Shown: piece after piece, positions 32,597-41,201 of the stretch
Numbering within the stretch: the stretch's first letter is position 1
Layout of the letters: each line of letters starts with the position of its first letter
Source of the DNA: an uncultured Eubacteriales bacterium
Lineage (GTDB): Bacteria; Bacillota; Clostridia; Oscillospirales; CAG-272
Reading direction: 5' to 3'
Length of the DNA stretch: 64,000 bases
Assembly (NCBI GenBank): GCA_934433485.1
Contig: CAKRZR010000003.1
Location: forward strand, 62,001 to 126,000
Translations under genes and position numbers: made by a program
Notes under the pieces: generated by a model
What the model was told of the DNA's origin: nothing
Seen by the model: the letters and a program-made list of their open reading frames with translations, nothing else
The model's database searches: none

Positions 32597-32620
32597 CAGT
32601 ACCATCGCGTACTGTTTTTT
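32597..32620 (+). terminator. Terminator of the tRNA-Met/Glu/Glu unit
   Basis: CAGTAC/GTACTG, a 6-bp perfect stem with a 6-nt loop, is followed by six T. Confidence 0.85.
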
Positions 32621-32679
32621 GTTTCCTGCACATGAACCGTCGCCATCCGCGCTTTGCAAAATCTTTTTTGAAAAATTCC

Positions 32680-32708
32680 TTGACAAATCCGCCGCGATGT
32701 GGTATCAT
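32680..32708 (+). promoter_or_regulatory. Promoter of the tRNA-Leu/Gly unit
   Basis: TTGACA (32680-32685) and TATCAT (32703-32708), 17-nt spacer. Confidence 0.8.
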
Positions 32709-32725
32709 AATACCGCGTACAGCAT

Positions 32726-32808
<83 letters not shown>

Positions 32809-32835
32809 TTCCCCGCACACAACCGGATACCAAAC

Positions 32836-32906
32836 GCAGATGTAGTTCAGTGGTAGAACATCAGCTTCCCAAGCTGAATATGCGGGTTCGATTCCCGTCA
32901 TCTGCT
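32836..32906 (+). tRNA. tRNA-Gly(CCC)
   Basis: Acceptor GCAGATG/CATCTGC, anticodon loop TTCCCAA (anticodon CCC), T arm GTTCGATTC, discriminator T, no encoded CCA. With the TCC gene at 26402 this makes two glycine tRNAs in the window. Confidence 0.94.
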
Positions 32907-32925
32907 TTTTTCTGTTCAAAAAACA

Positions 32926-32965
32926 GCGCCCGGCGTGGATTTTCTCCATACCGGGCGCCGTTTTT
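32926..32965. terminator. Bidirectional terminator between tRNA-Gly and the sigma factor gene
   Basis: GCGCCCGG/CCGGGCGC arms with inner GTGGA/TCCAT pairing are followed by five T on the plus strand and by six T on the minus strand. It serves both convergent units. Confidence 0.85.
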
Positions 32966-32982
32966 ATGTAACGATTATCCGC

Positions 32983-35900
32983 TTATTTTCGTTCCTGCTT
33001 TGCCGCCGCGTCCATGAGCTCCTTTGCCAGTGCGACATCCTTCTGGAACCGCTCATCATTCCGCACACCGTTGAACCATTCCCAGCCGCGCGTCGCCGTC
33101 ATGCCTTCGTACAGATCCTCCGGATCGCGTCCGAACGCGTGAAAATCGGCGCCAAAATCCAGAAGCTCACGCGTACCGTCCGGCAGCTCAATCGCGAATT
33201 TGCCCTTGATGAGCTTCGCGTTGCCAAACAGAGCCTCGTGACCGAGCGGGAGAAGCGTGCCGTCCGGAATGTCGATCCATCTGCGGTAGAGGGAGATCCC
33301 CTCCTCCAGCATCCGGTACCCTTCCTCCAGCGGCAGCTCCTCCTTTGCCTCGCCTGAAGTGAGGATCGCGCCAAAATAGTGGCACGCGCTGGAGAACAGA
33401 CGGCTTGCGTAGATCTGCCACCAGCCCTGCGGCACCTCGCCGTCGATTGCCAAAGACCGGAACGCGTCGAGCTTCACCTTGTCCCGTATCCAGATCCGGT
33501 ACGGATCGAATTCATAGAGCGGATACGAGATCATATGGGCGAAGATATGAAGCGTATTCACCTGACGGCGCAAATGTGCATCCGCGCCGGTGAGCACTGC
33601 TACACGCTGTTCCCGTTCAATACTGCCGAACCGCGTGACCCGGATCGGCTCCTCCATGCCGCAGCGGTCGGAGAGGAGGATGAGATCGCCCGAATCCGCC
33701 GTCATGCAGTGGAACTTCGACCAGGCAACCATACCGTCCGTGAGATCTATGGCGGTGTAGGTACGCTCCATTCCGGAAAAGAACGGCATGTATCCCTCGC
33801 CGACCCCTGTGTACGCCGTCAGCTCATAGGTCACGGTACACGTATCGTCCGCGTAGGGATTGGTGACCGAGAGAATACCGATCCTGGGCGCTAAGATGTA
33901 GGTACGCGTCCCGTTGGCATACTCGTACCCACACTGGAACCCGGTCATCGTCACGGTCAGCCGCTTGCAGTCCGCGAAGGTCCCCACGCGCACCGTATAT
34001 GCACCGATGTCCTCCGTAGTGATCGTCGCATACGCCGGATCGCCCCAATGCATATACTCCCGCGTGCGGCTGCCGGGGATTTCCCATTCCTCGTCCCATA
34101 CGCAGTTGTCATCGGCATTCGAGAGCAGCTCCAAAATACCGTTCATGAGAAGCGCTTCACCGGGTCCTTCGCGGTCACTCTTCCATTCAAACGACCGACG
34201 GAAATCGCGGTTCATGCGCGTTTTTCCTTTTTCCTTATAGAGAGAGACAAAATCAAAGAAATTCCACCTGCCGACGGGCAGAGCCATGTTGTTCTCATTC
34301 TCCGGGAGCCCGTTCCGGCAGCTCTGGATCCGGCGGAGGACATCGTTGGCGGAGGCGGCATACGCGATCTCAAACGGTGTTTTCGCGAGCTCCTCGGCAC
34401 GGCGCATGGTCTCCGACTGATCCACCTGGTATCCAGCACCCTGATTGTAATCGCAATACTCATTGCGCGCTTTTGCCATTGTGTCATAGAAATCGTTTGT
34501 ATCGTACCCAAGTCTGTGGTATTCGCGGCGCATGGTGACGTTCGCCCGTTCCGTGTCCGCGTACGCTACGGTATACGTGCAGAAATGGCAGAGCATCTCC
34601 GGATTGTACCCGCCGTCGTAGGACCAGCGGTTCCCGGCAGCGAGGGGTAAAAGTCCCGTTCCGCCGCAGATATGGTATTCCGAGAGCTGGCGCGTATCCG
34701 TGAACCCGGCGACGGTGTACTCCTGCCGCACGATGCCCACGCCATCGCGGAGCCATGTCCGCACGCGCGCTTCCCAGTTTTCCTTTTCCCAGAGAGAGCA
34801 GCTTTCAAACGTACCGCAAGGCGTTTCCACCGTTTCGCTGTCCGACACATGGGTCAGTCTGGTGCCGGCGGAGCTGTACCATGTTTCTCCGACAGCGAGA
34901 TCGGGTTTTATGAGGTAGTGGTCGCAGTCCGCCGCCATATTGTGGAGCAGATAGTCCGCTTCTATGCTGACTGAGTTGAGCTGTCCGGTTTCGCTCCAGT
35001 TTTCCCGATACACACGCCATACGCCGTCCCGCAGGCAAAGCTCCGTGGTGCCCGCCGTGGTGCGATAGGCTTTGACGCTCTCGTCCTTGTATTTTTCTTC
35101 CCGCGATTTTTCCACCTCGAGCGCGGCCTTCGCGTGTGCATGGAACGGATCGTCCACACCGGAAATCGTGATGGCTTTTTCCAGCGCCGCCTTGCCTTCT
35201 TCCTCCTTTACATCATCACGTGTGTAAAAGCACATATCCACACCGAGCCAGAAATATGTCTGCGCAAGTGCCCTGGTGTACCCGGCTTTCTCAAGCTCGG
35301 GGATCTGTTTTTCCTTGATGTAGGTCCAGAGTCCGCTTCCCCAAAGTTTTTCCCGTTCACGGGCCATCAGCTCCGCGATCACGTCCTCGTTACCGCCTGC
35401 GAACGCCGCTTCCCGGATTCTTGTAAACATCGCGTCGTTCTGCTCGCCGGGGAGCCACCACCAACCGCAGATCAGCACATCCGCCATCGCGTGGTATTTG
35501 CCTTTCGCGATCTTTTCACCGGATTCCGGCAGCTCCTCGATCATGGCAAGCGCGTCTTTGTAGACAGCCGCAAAGCCATCCTTTTTGTCGAGGTACTGCC
35601 ATGCCCTGACCTCCTCGACCTTTTTGTGTACACGTTCCAATAAAGTGTCCTGCATCGTTTCGTCCATAGCGCAAAGCTCCTTTCGTATTTTCCGCCGTCC
35701 GTCCCAGAGCTGTTTTTTCACCGTCCCGCTTGTCACGCCGAGCAGAGTCGCGATCTCCTCAATGGAGTGGTTCTCGAGATAATACAGCCGGATGATCAGG
35801 CGCACCCGCTCCGGCAGGGTGTCGATGGCGGTATGCACGCTCTCCCTTTCGGCTTTTTTCGCGCTGCTCCGCGCCGGATCCACGCCACACGGATCGGCGA

Positions 35901-36246
35901 TGGCATATGCGGCGTTCTCATCGTCCGTGGAGATCTCCCCGGTGTAATAGCGATACCGGGTCAACAGCTGGAGGGCGCAGTTGCGGGCGATCTTGCACGT
36001 CCACGCACCGTATTTCGCACCGTCTGCCAGATTGGCGAGCTTGATCCACGCGGTGACAAACGCGTCCTGCGCGGCGTCACGGGCAAGCTCCCGGTTCCGG
36101 CAGACGGACAGCGCGGCGTTCACCACGGCAGTCTCCCACCGCAGCACCAGCCGGTCGTAGGCAGAGGTGTCCCCGGCTAACGTGAGCAGCACGAGGTTTT
36201 CGTCAGACATCGGGTCAGACAGGTTGTCGGGATAAATCGGTTTCAA
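32983..36246 (-). CDS. ECF sigma factor fused to a large C-terminal domain
   Basis: The protein is 1087 residues. The first ~190 residues are a sigma-70 family ECF factor: region 2 (MSDENLVLLTLAGDTSAYDR, CRNRELARDAAQDAFVTAW) and region 4 (IDTLPERVRLIIRLYYLENH, SIEEIATLLGVTSGTVKKQL). The remaining ~890 residues are unknown. They include a helical, TPR-like part (about 200-410, with YTRALAQTYFWLGVDMCF) and beta-rich repeats with WYSSAGTRLTHVSD, ETPCGTFESCSLW and RTWLRDGVGIVRQEYT. I see no membrane span and no anti-sigma gene next to it. The start is TTG 36246, 6 nt after GGAG. Such long extensions replace the anti-sigma factor in some ECF groups. Confidence 0.85.
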   Translation of the reverse strand: MKPIYPDNLSDPMSDENLVLLTLAGDTSAYDRLVLRWETAVVNAALSVCRNRELARDAAQDAFVTAWIKLANLADGAKYGAWTCKIARNCALQLLTRYRYYTGEISTDDENAAYAIADPCGVDPARSSAKKAERESVHTAIDTLPERVRLIIRLYYLENHSIEEIATLLGVTSGTVKKQLWDGRRKIRKELCAMDETMQDTLLERVHKKVEEVRAWQYLDKKDGFAAVYKDALAMIEELPESGEKIAKGKYHAMADVLICGWWWLPGEQNDAMFTRIREAAFAGGNEDVIAELMAREREKLWGSGLWTYIKEKQIPELEKAGYTRALAQTYFWLGVDMCFYTRDDVKEEEGKAALEKAITISGVDDPFHAHAKAALEVEKSREEKYKDESVKAYRTTAGTTELCLRDGVWRVYRENWSETGQLNSVSIEADYLLHNMAADCDHYLIKPDLAVGETWYSSAGTRLTHVSDSETVETPCGTFESCSLWEKENWEARVRTWLRDGVGIVRQEYTVAGFTDTRQLSEYHICGGTGLLPLAAGNRWSYDGGYNPEMLCHFCTYTVAYADTERANVTMRREYHRLGYDTNDFYDTMAKARNEYCDYNQGAGYQVDQSETMRRAEELAKTPFEIAYAASANDVLRRIQSCRNGLPENENNMALPVGRWNFFDFVSLYKEKGKTRMNRDFRRSFEWKSDREGPGEALLMNGILELLSNADDNCVWDEEWEIPGSRTREYMHWGDPAYATITTEDIGAYTVRVGTFADCKRLTVTMTGFQCGYEYANGTRTYILAPRIGILSVTNPYADDTCTVTYELTAYTGVGEGYMPFFSGMERTYTAIDLTDGMVAWSKFHCMTADSGDLILLSDRCGMEEPIRVTRFGSIEREQRVAVLTGADAHLRRQVNTLHIFAHMISYPLYEFDPYRIWIRDKVKLDAFRSLAIDGEVPQGWWQIYASRLFSSACHYFGAILTSGEAKEELPLEEGYRMLEEGISLYRRWIDIPDGTLLPLGHEALFGNAKLIKGKFAIELPDGTRELLDFGADFHAFGRDPEDLYEGMTATRGWEWFNGVRNDERFQKDVALAKELMDAAAKQERK

Positions 36247-36358
36247 TTTCGGCTCCTTTCGGATTCGGACGGGATAGAAGGTATGTTTTGTAGCTACACC
36301 GGATAGATACAGGGACGCGGGAAAAGGTTGACTTGTTTAGGAATTTTTTTGAAAAGTC

Positions 36359-36377
36359 GAAGAAAACACTTTTCTTC
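36359..36377. promoter_or_regulatory. Perfect inverted repeat at the sigma-factor gene start site
   Basis: GAAGAAAA-CAC-TTTTCTTC, 8-bp perfect arms, lies directly downstream of the -10 box (reverse strand), covering the expected start. A possible operator or RNA hairpin. Confidence 0.5.
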
Positions 36378-36406
36378 ATTATATAGGAGAATCGTCGGAA
36401 AAGCAA
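36378..36406 (-). promoter_or_regulatory. Promoter of the ECF fusion gene
   Basis: On the reverse strand TTGCTT (36406-36401) and TATAAT (36383-36378) have a 17-nt spacer. The 5' leader is about 125 nt. Confidence 0.6.
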
Positions 36407-36496
36407 GAGCGGATCTGCAATTTTCCCAAAAAGCACCACTTCCGCCGTTGGATGCGCCTGAAATCGTGAAAAAGTGTTTTTTCTCGCCGAAATCCC

Positions 36497-36525
36497 TTGA
36501 CGGCGGCGAAAAAATATGCTATACT
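36497..36525 (+). promoter_or_regulatory. Promoter of the T-box/acyl-CoA ligase unit
   Basis: TTGACG (36497-36502) and TATACT (36520-36525), 17-nt spacer; the transcript would start near 36532. Confidence 0.75.
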
Positions 36526-36531
36526 ACAATA

Positions 36532-36895
36532 AATGCGAAGACCGGGAAGAAGTACCACAGTTTCCGTACCTGCACAGAGAGCCGACGGCTGGTGGAAGTC
36601 GGTGAGGAGAAACGGGGAATACATTCCGTGAGCAGCGCACCAAACGGACTTTTGCACATAACGGCGGCAATGGCGGATATGTGCTGTCCCAGTAGGCTGC
36701 GACGGGACGTTCCCGTTACAGGACAAGGGCATATGGACGCGCGTTTTTCCTTTATGCGGATTATGCGGAAATCGCTTTGCAGGATTGCTGTGCCCGACGA
36801 GGCTGGTCGTTGTGAGACGCCGGCAAAATGAGGTGGTACCACGGTTTATTCCGTCCTCTGTATTTCACTTGAGATATGCGGGGGCTTTTTCTTTT
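36532..36895 (+). ncRNA. T-box riboswitch leader, probable Tyr (UAC) specifier
   Basis: Stem I has the AGTA motif of the specifier loop (near 36552) and the distal part GAGAGCCGACGGCTGGTGGAAG (split over 36575-36600, AG bulge and GGTG loop). Opposite AGTA, the 3' strand reads GAA-TAC-A (near 36618-36625), so the specifier is probably TAC (Tyr). The antiterminator at 36830-36858 carries the T-box core GGTGGTACCACGG, whose TGGT end would pair with an A discriminator, as in tRNA-Tyr. The alternative terminator stem (36853-36885, GTCCTC...GGGGGC) is followed by TTTTTCTTTT. Charged tRNA should end transcription, uncharged tRNA should allow read-through. Confidence 0.88.
36853..36895 (+). terminator. 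T-box-controlled terminator
   Basis: GTCCTC(T)GTAT pairs with ATGC-GGGGGC (near 36875-36885, with G-T pairs and one bulge) and is followed by TTTTTCTTTT. The 5' arm overlaps the antiterminator, so the two structures exclude each other. Confidence 0.75.
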
Positions 36896-36913
36896 CCCCG
36901 CGGGGAGGTCAAT

Positions 36914-38548
36914 ATGGTCATTACGGAGCTGCTCGAGAGAAACGCGAAGCTCTATCCAACGGATACTGCACTGGTCGAGGTCAATCCCGCCGTCAAGCCG
37001 CAGCCGAATCAGACATGGCGCGAGTACAGTCTGATCGAGACAACACCCGGCGGACGGTATCGTCGGGAAATGACATGGAAGGATTTCGACACAAAGGCGA
37101 ACCGATTCGCGAATCTGCTGCTCACACGCGGCGTCAAAAAGGGCGATAAGGTCGCGATCCTGCTCATGAACTGCCTCGAATGGCTGCCGATCTATTTCGG
37201 GATCCTGAAAACTGGCGCGCTTGCCGTTCCGATGAACTATCGCTATACCGCCGAGGAGATCCGTTACTGCGCCGAGCTTGCCGACGTGGATGTGCTCGTG
37301 TTCGGCGAGGAATTTATCTCCCGTGTGGACGCGGTGCGGGAAAAGCTGCCGCGCGTGAAAAACTGGTTCTATGTCGGCGAGGCATGTCCCGATTTCGCGG
37401 ACAGCTACGACCGGCTCGTGACCTACTGCTCGTCCATCGCGCCCGCTGTGGCACTGGAAGAGGAGGACGACGCGGCGATCTACTTCTCCTCCGGCACGAC
37501 CGGGTTCCCAAAGGCGATCCTCCACGCGCACAGAGCACTCATCAATTCCTGCCGCACCGAGCAGAACCACCACGGTCAGCAGAAGGACGACGTGTTCCTC
37601 TGCATTCCGCCGCTCTACCACACGGGTGCGAAGATGCACTGGTTCGGCTCCCTCCTCTCCGCAGGCAAGGCGGTCATTCTCAAGGGCGTGAAGCCGGAAT
37701 GGATTCTGCGCACCGTATCGGAGGAGGGCTGCACCATCGTTTGGCTCCTTGTGCCGTGGGCGCAGGACATCCTCGACGCCATAGACCGCGGTGAGATCCG
37801 TCTGGAGGATTACAGGCTGTCCCAGTGGCGGCTCATGCACATCGGCGCGCAGCCCGTTCCGCCATCCCTCATCAAGCGCTGGGAGAAGGTCTTCCCGCAC
37901 CATCAGTACGACACAAACTACGGCCTGTCCGAATCGATCGGCCCCGGCTGCGTGCATCTTGGCGTGGAAAATATCCGCAAGGTCGGCGCGATCGGTGTGC
38001 CCGGCTATCTCTGGGAAGCGGACATCGTAAATCCGGACGGCACATCTGTCACCGGAGACACCGTCGGTGAGCTGATCGTCCGCGGACCGGGCGTTATGAA
38101 ATGCTACTATAAAAATCCGGACGCGACGGCGGACATCCTCAAAAACGGCTGGCTGTACACAGGCGACATGGCGCGGCGCGACGAGGAAGGCTTTATTTAC
38201 CTCGTAGACCGAAAAAAGGACGTGATCATCACAGGCGGCGAAAACCTGTATCCGGTGCAGATCGAGGACTTCTTACGGCAGAACGACAAGATCAAGGACG
38301 TTGCCGTCATCGGACTGCCGGACGACCGGCTTGGCGAAATTGCCGCCGCGATCATCGAGCTCAAGCCCGGTGTGACGGCGACGGAGGACGAGATCAACGC
38401 GTTCTGCGCCGATCTGCCTCGGTATAAGAGACCGCGCAAGATTATTTTTGCCGACGTGCCACGCAATCCGACCGGTAAGATTGAGAAGCCGCGGCTGCGC
38501 GAAATCTACTGCGGCAAACGGCTCGTCGAAGCGCAGACTACCAAATAA
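36914..38548 (+). CDS. AMP-forming acyl-CoA ligase (T-box controlled)
   Basis: The 544-residue protein belongs to the ANL superfamily: A3 core FSSGTTGFPKAILHAH (about 192-207), NYGLSESIGPG, GWLYTGDMARRDEEGFIYLVDRKKD, and A10 PRNPTGKIEKPRLR. It activates a carboxylic acid with ATP and links it to CoA. The exact acid is not readable. The T-box in front suggests an amino acid-linked acid, for example an aryl or arylacetic acid used to rebuild tyrosine or formed from it (inference). GGGGAGG precedes ATG 36914. Confidence 0.9.
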   Translation: MVITELLERNAKLYPTDTALVEVNPAVKPQPNQTWREYSLIETTPGGRYRREMTWKDFDTKANRFANLLLTRGVKKGDKVAILLMNCLEWLPIYFGILKTGALAVPMNYRYTAEEIRYCAELADVDVLVFGEEFISRVDAVREKLPRVKNWFYVGEACPDFADSYDRLVTYCSSIAPAVALEEEDDAAIYFSSGTTGFPKAILHAHRALINSCRTEQNHHGQQKDDVFLCIPPLYHTGAKMHWFGSLLSAGKAVILKGVKPEWILRTVSEEGCTIVWLLVPWAQDILDAIDRGEIRLEDYRLSQWRLMHIGAQPVPPSLIKRWEKVFPHHQYDTNYGLSESIGPGCVHLGVENIRKVGAIGVPGYLWEADIVNPDGTSVTGDTVGELIVRGPGVMKCYYKNPDATADILKNGWLYTGDMARRDEEGFIYLVDRKKDVIITGGENLYPVQIEDFLRQNDKIKDVAVIGLPDDRLGEIAAAIIELKPGVTATEDEINAFCADLPRYKRPRKIIFADVPRNPTGKIEKPRLREIYCGKRLVEAQTTK

Positions 38549-38589
38549 CACGCCCGGTTCCGCCGGGTTTGACGAAAGGATACACCCGG

Positions 38590-39669
38590 ATGAAGGACTG
38601 CCTATCGCTCTATCGCACGCTCGCGAGAAAGTATCCGCAAACCACGCCGCAGGATGCCGTGAAGCTCGCGTACCAATCCGTCTACGGCTGTGGCCACCTC
38701 ATCGACAGCGAAAACAGCGCGCGCGTGCGGGAATATCTTGCCAGGGAAAACGCGGATTTTGCCGACAGGGAATGGTTCACGGAGGACATCGGCTGCGGTC
38801 ACGCAAGGCTCTATCTTGGCGACGCGCCCGTGGAGGCTGTTTTCACGCTGTTTTCGCGCAGCGCCGAACGGGACGCACGTTTTTCCCCCGGTGAAACGGA
38901 GCAGAGACTTGCCTTTCATAAACAGCTCGCACTTCTGTCCCGACTGACGGAGGAAGGGTATTTTTCATTCACCGCGGAGGATTTTTCCGCCTATGTCCGC
39001 GCATACTGGAAAACGGGACTCCATGCCGTGCATCACAGTGACGCGTATCGGACTGCCTATGCGCCCGCGTATCGGGTCATCCGGCGGGAATACGTCCCCT
39101 ATCTCCCGGCGATTTTCCAGATGTACCGCACGATCGCGAAAAAGGGACGCGTGCTCGTCGCCATCGACGGTATGGCAGGCAGCGGAAAAAGCGGACTTGC
39201 CGCGCTGCTTTCGGATCTTGTCGGTGCGGACGTGGTGCACATGGACGATTTCTTCCTGCCGCCGGAAAAGCGCACCATGGAACGGCTGACTGAGGTAGGC
39301 GGCAATGTGGATTACGAACGGTTTTCCGCGGAGGTACTGCCGGCGCTTTGCAGGGATGAATGGATCCCGTTTACCTACCGCATTTACGACTGCGGCGTCA
39401 AGGCGCTCCATGGAGAACGGCTCATTGGTATGAGCGAGGTGCGCATCGTGGAAGGCTCCTACGCGCTCCATCCGACCTTCGGTAAATACTACGATTTCGC
39501 GATTTTTCTGCACATAACACCGGAGGAGCAGATGCGCCGGATCCTCAAACGCAACGGCAACGTGCTCGGCGAACGGTTCCGCAATGTCTGGATCCCGCGG
39601 GAGAACGCTTATTTCCGCGAAAAACGGATTGCCGAACGGTGCCGCTACGTCATCCGCAACCAGGAATAG
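38590..39669 (+). CDS. Uridine kinase-like P-loop protein with N-terminal helical domain
   Basis: This 359-residue protein has two parts. The N-terminal ~180 residues (PQTTPQDAVKLAYQSVYGCG, HLIDSENSARVREYLAREN, IGCGHARLYL) form a helical domain of unknown role with conserved-looking GCGHL and GCGH motifs. The C-terminal part is a uridine kinase-type NTPase: DGMAGSGKSGLAALL, VVHMDDFFLPPEKR, VGGNVDYERF, and VEGSYALHPTFGKYYDF. The substrate could be a nucleoside or a sugar, not determinable. The start at 38590 is favoured by AAAGGA at 38574-38579. It follows the acyl-CoA ligase by 41 nt. Confidence 0.8.
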   Translation: MKDCLSLYRTLARKYPQTTPQDAVKLAYQSVYGCGHLIDSENSARVREYLARENADFADREWFTEDIGCGHARLYLGDAPVEAVFTLFSRSAERDARFSPGETEQRLAFHKQLALLSRLTEEGYFSFTAEDFSAYVRAYWKTGLHAVHHSDAYRTAYAPAYRVIRREYVPYLPAIFQMYRTIAKKGRVLVAIDGMAGSGKSGLAALLSDLVGADVVHMDDFFLPPEKRTMERLTEVGGNVDYERFSAEVLPALCRDEWIPFTYRIYDCGVKALHGERLIGMSEVRIVEGSYALHPTFGKYYDFAIFLHITPEEQMRRILKRNGNVLGERFRNVWIPRENAYFREKRIAERCRYVIRNQE

Positions 39670-39678
39670 AAGATTTGC

Positions 39679-39718
39679 ATCCCGTGTCGGTCTGTATTCT
39701 CCGGACACGGGATTTTTC
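39679..39718 (+). terminator. Terminator after the kinase-like gene
   Basis: ATCCCGTGTC and GACACGGGAT form a perfect 10-bp stem followed by five T. Confidence 0.92.
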
Positions 39719-39794
39719 TTTCCCAAAACACCGCTCCGACTGGCGCGCACATTTGTACTACTTATATGAAAATCGTAACTTTTTCGTTTTCATC

Positions 39795-39823
39795 TTGCAA
39801 TTTCCGCGAAAATCCTGTATAAT
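39795..39823 (+). promoter_or_regulatory. Promoter of the LCP-like gene
   Basis: TTGCAA (39795-39800) and TATAAT (39818-39823), 17-nt spacer. The ~80 nt leader contains two hairpins: CTCCG/CGGAG (39841-39861) and a 9-bp stem CCGCCTGTG/CACAGGTGG (39869-39892), with no T-run. Confidence 0.75.
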
Positions 39824-39908
39824 ATATCATATGTAGCTTTCTCCGTATTTCGTACGCGGAGAACACCACCGCCTGTGGGTCTTCACAGGTGGCTTCAGGA
39901 GAAAAAAC

Positions 39909-41147
39909 ATGTTATCCGCTCTCAAAAATTTTGCGGTGACGTTTGTGATCGCGGCGGTCGTTTTCGGCACCATCGGCTACTTTGCCACCCGATTCGTTAC
40001 TGCCACGGTCAGCGATATTTTGGACAGTGAAAAAACGGAGCTTGACAATATTCTGTCCGCCGAAACAGAAACGGAATCCGGCGCCACAGGCGATACAACG
40101 GAATCCGACACCACCACGCAAACGCCGTCTGCCGAGGTCGACCTACCGGACGGCAAGAGCTTTTCGTTTCTCGTGGTGACCTCCGGATACCGCCCGGAGC
40201 TGTTTGGCGATTATCTGCCGACTGCCGACGACCTTGATTCCCTGCGCAATAAAATCGCAAATTACGTTACCGCGTCCGATTCTTTCGGCGTTCTCTCAAA
40301 GAAATACCGCGAACGACAGGCGACGACGCTCACCCTGGTCCGCGCGGACAGAGAACGGCAGACGTACACCTACACATACATATCCCCCGAAACGCGCGTC
40401 TACACCTCCACGGGCTATCACACCCTGGGCGAGGTATACGATCTCTACGGCTACACGCACCTGGACGACTATGTGACCGCGCTGACCGGGATCACCATCG
40501 ACTACACGTTCCTGCTCGACGGCTACAATTTCGATGAATTTCTCACGCTTCTGGGCACGGTTTATGTCAACAACCCGAAGGACATCTACTCCGACAGCGT
40601 CTACCACACGACCCGCTCCGGCTATTCCGTGGAACACCTGAACGAAAACGGCGAGAAGGTCACGGATCAGTTTTCCAATCATCTGGTGCTCTCCGCCGGG
40701 AATATCGAGTACAACGCGTATTCCGCGCACATCATGAACACACTGAAGGAACGCTCCTCCGCGGATATCGAAGCCAAGAGCAAGTTCACCGTGGAGCTTG
40801 TGAAAGCCTACCTCACAAAATTGGCGGAAATGGACAAGGAAACCTTCCGCACAACGATGCACGCGCTGCTCGTGCTGTCCGACGCGCAGTCCGCAACCAA
40901 AACCTGGAACGCGGACGGCACCGTCTCCGAGGAACCTGCCACGCCGATTCTGGAGTCGAATTTCACGGAGGCGCAGGTGGACGACGTTTATGAGATGATC
41001 CATGCGGCGACGCGGTTTTCCGCGGACACCATCGCCTATCCCGGCAACTATGTCGCGGAAACAGACGCCCACGACGCTTATTTCGACCCGAGCATTCGCG
41101 ATGCCGTCAAGCAGTTCCTGCCATACCGCTTCACGGAGCAAAAGTAA
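39909..41147 (+). CDS. Divergent LytR-CpsA-Psr (LCP)-like membrane protein
   Basis: The 412-residue protein has one N-terminal membrane span (about 8-30), a Thr/Ser/Glu-rich linker (about 45-78), and an outer domain. The domain order follows LCP proteins: a strand SFSFLVVTSGYRPELF, then ATTLTLVRADRERQTYTYTY, ISPETRVY, HTLGEVYDLYGYTHLDDYVT, GITIDYTFLLDGYNFDEFLT and LLGTVYVNNP. LCP enzymes attach polymers to peptidoglycan. Here the usual GxDxR and SDTM residues are not conserved (TSGYRP, no SDT), so it may be inactive or changed in function. Moderate certainty of family only. Confidence 0.6.
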   Translation: MLSALKNFAVTFVIAAVVFGTIGYFATRFVTATVSDILDSEKTELDNILSAETETESGATGDTTESDTTTQTPSAEVDLPDGKSFSFLVVTSGYRPELFGDYLPTADDLDSLRNKIANYVTASDSFGVLSKKYRERQATTLTLVRADRERQTYTYTYISPETRVYTSTGYHTLGEVYDLYGYTHLDDYVTALTGITIDYTFLLDGYNFDEFLTLLGTVYVNNPKDIYSDSVYHTTRSGYSVEHLNENGEKVTDQFSNHLVLSAGNIEYNAYSAHIMNTLKERSSADIEAKSKFTVELVKAYLTKLAEMDKETFRTTMHALLVLSDAQSATKTWNADGTVSEEPATPILESNFTEAQVDDVYEMIHAATRFSADTIAYPGNYVAETDAHDAYFDPSIRDAVKQFLPYRFTEQK

Positions 41148-41201
41148 CCCGACGCCCAATACAATTCCCATATATTTCCTATACGAAAGGACATTACACA
41201 T

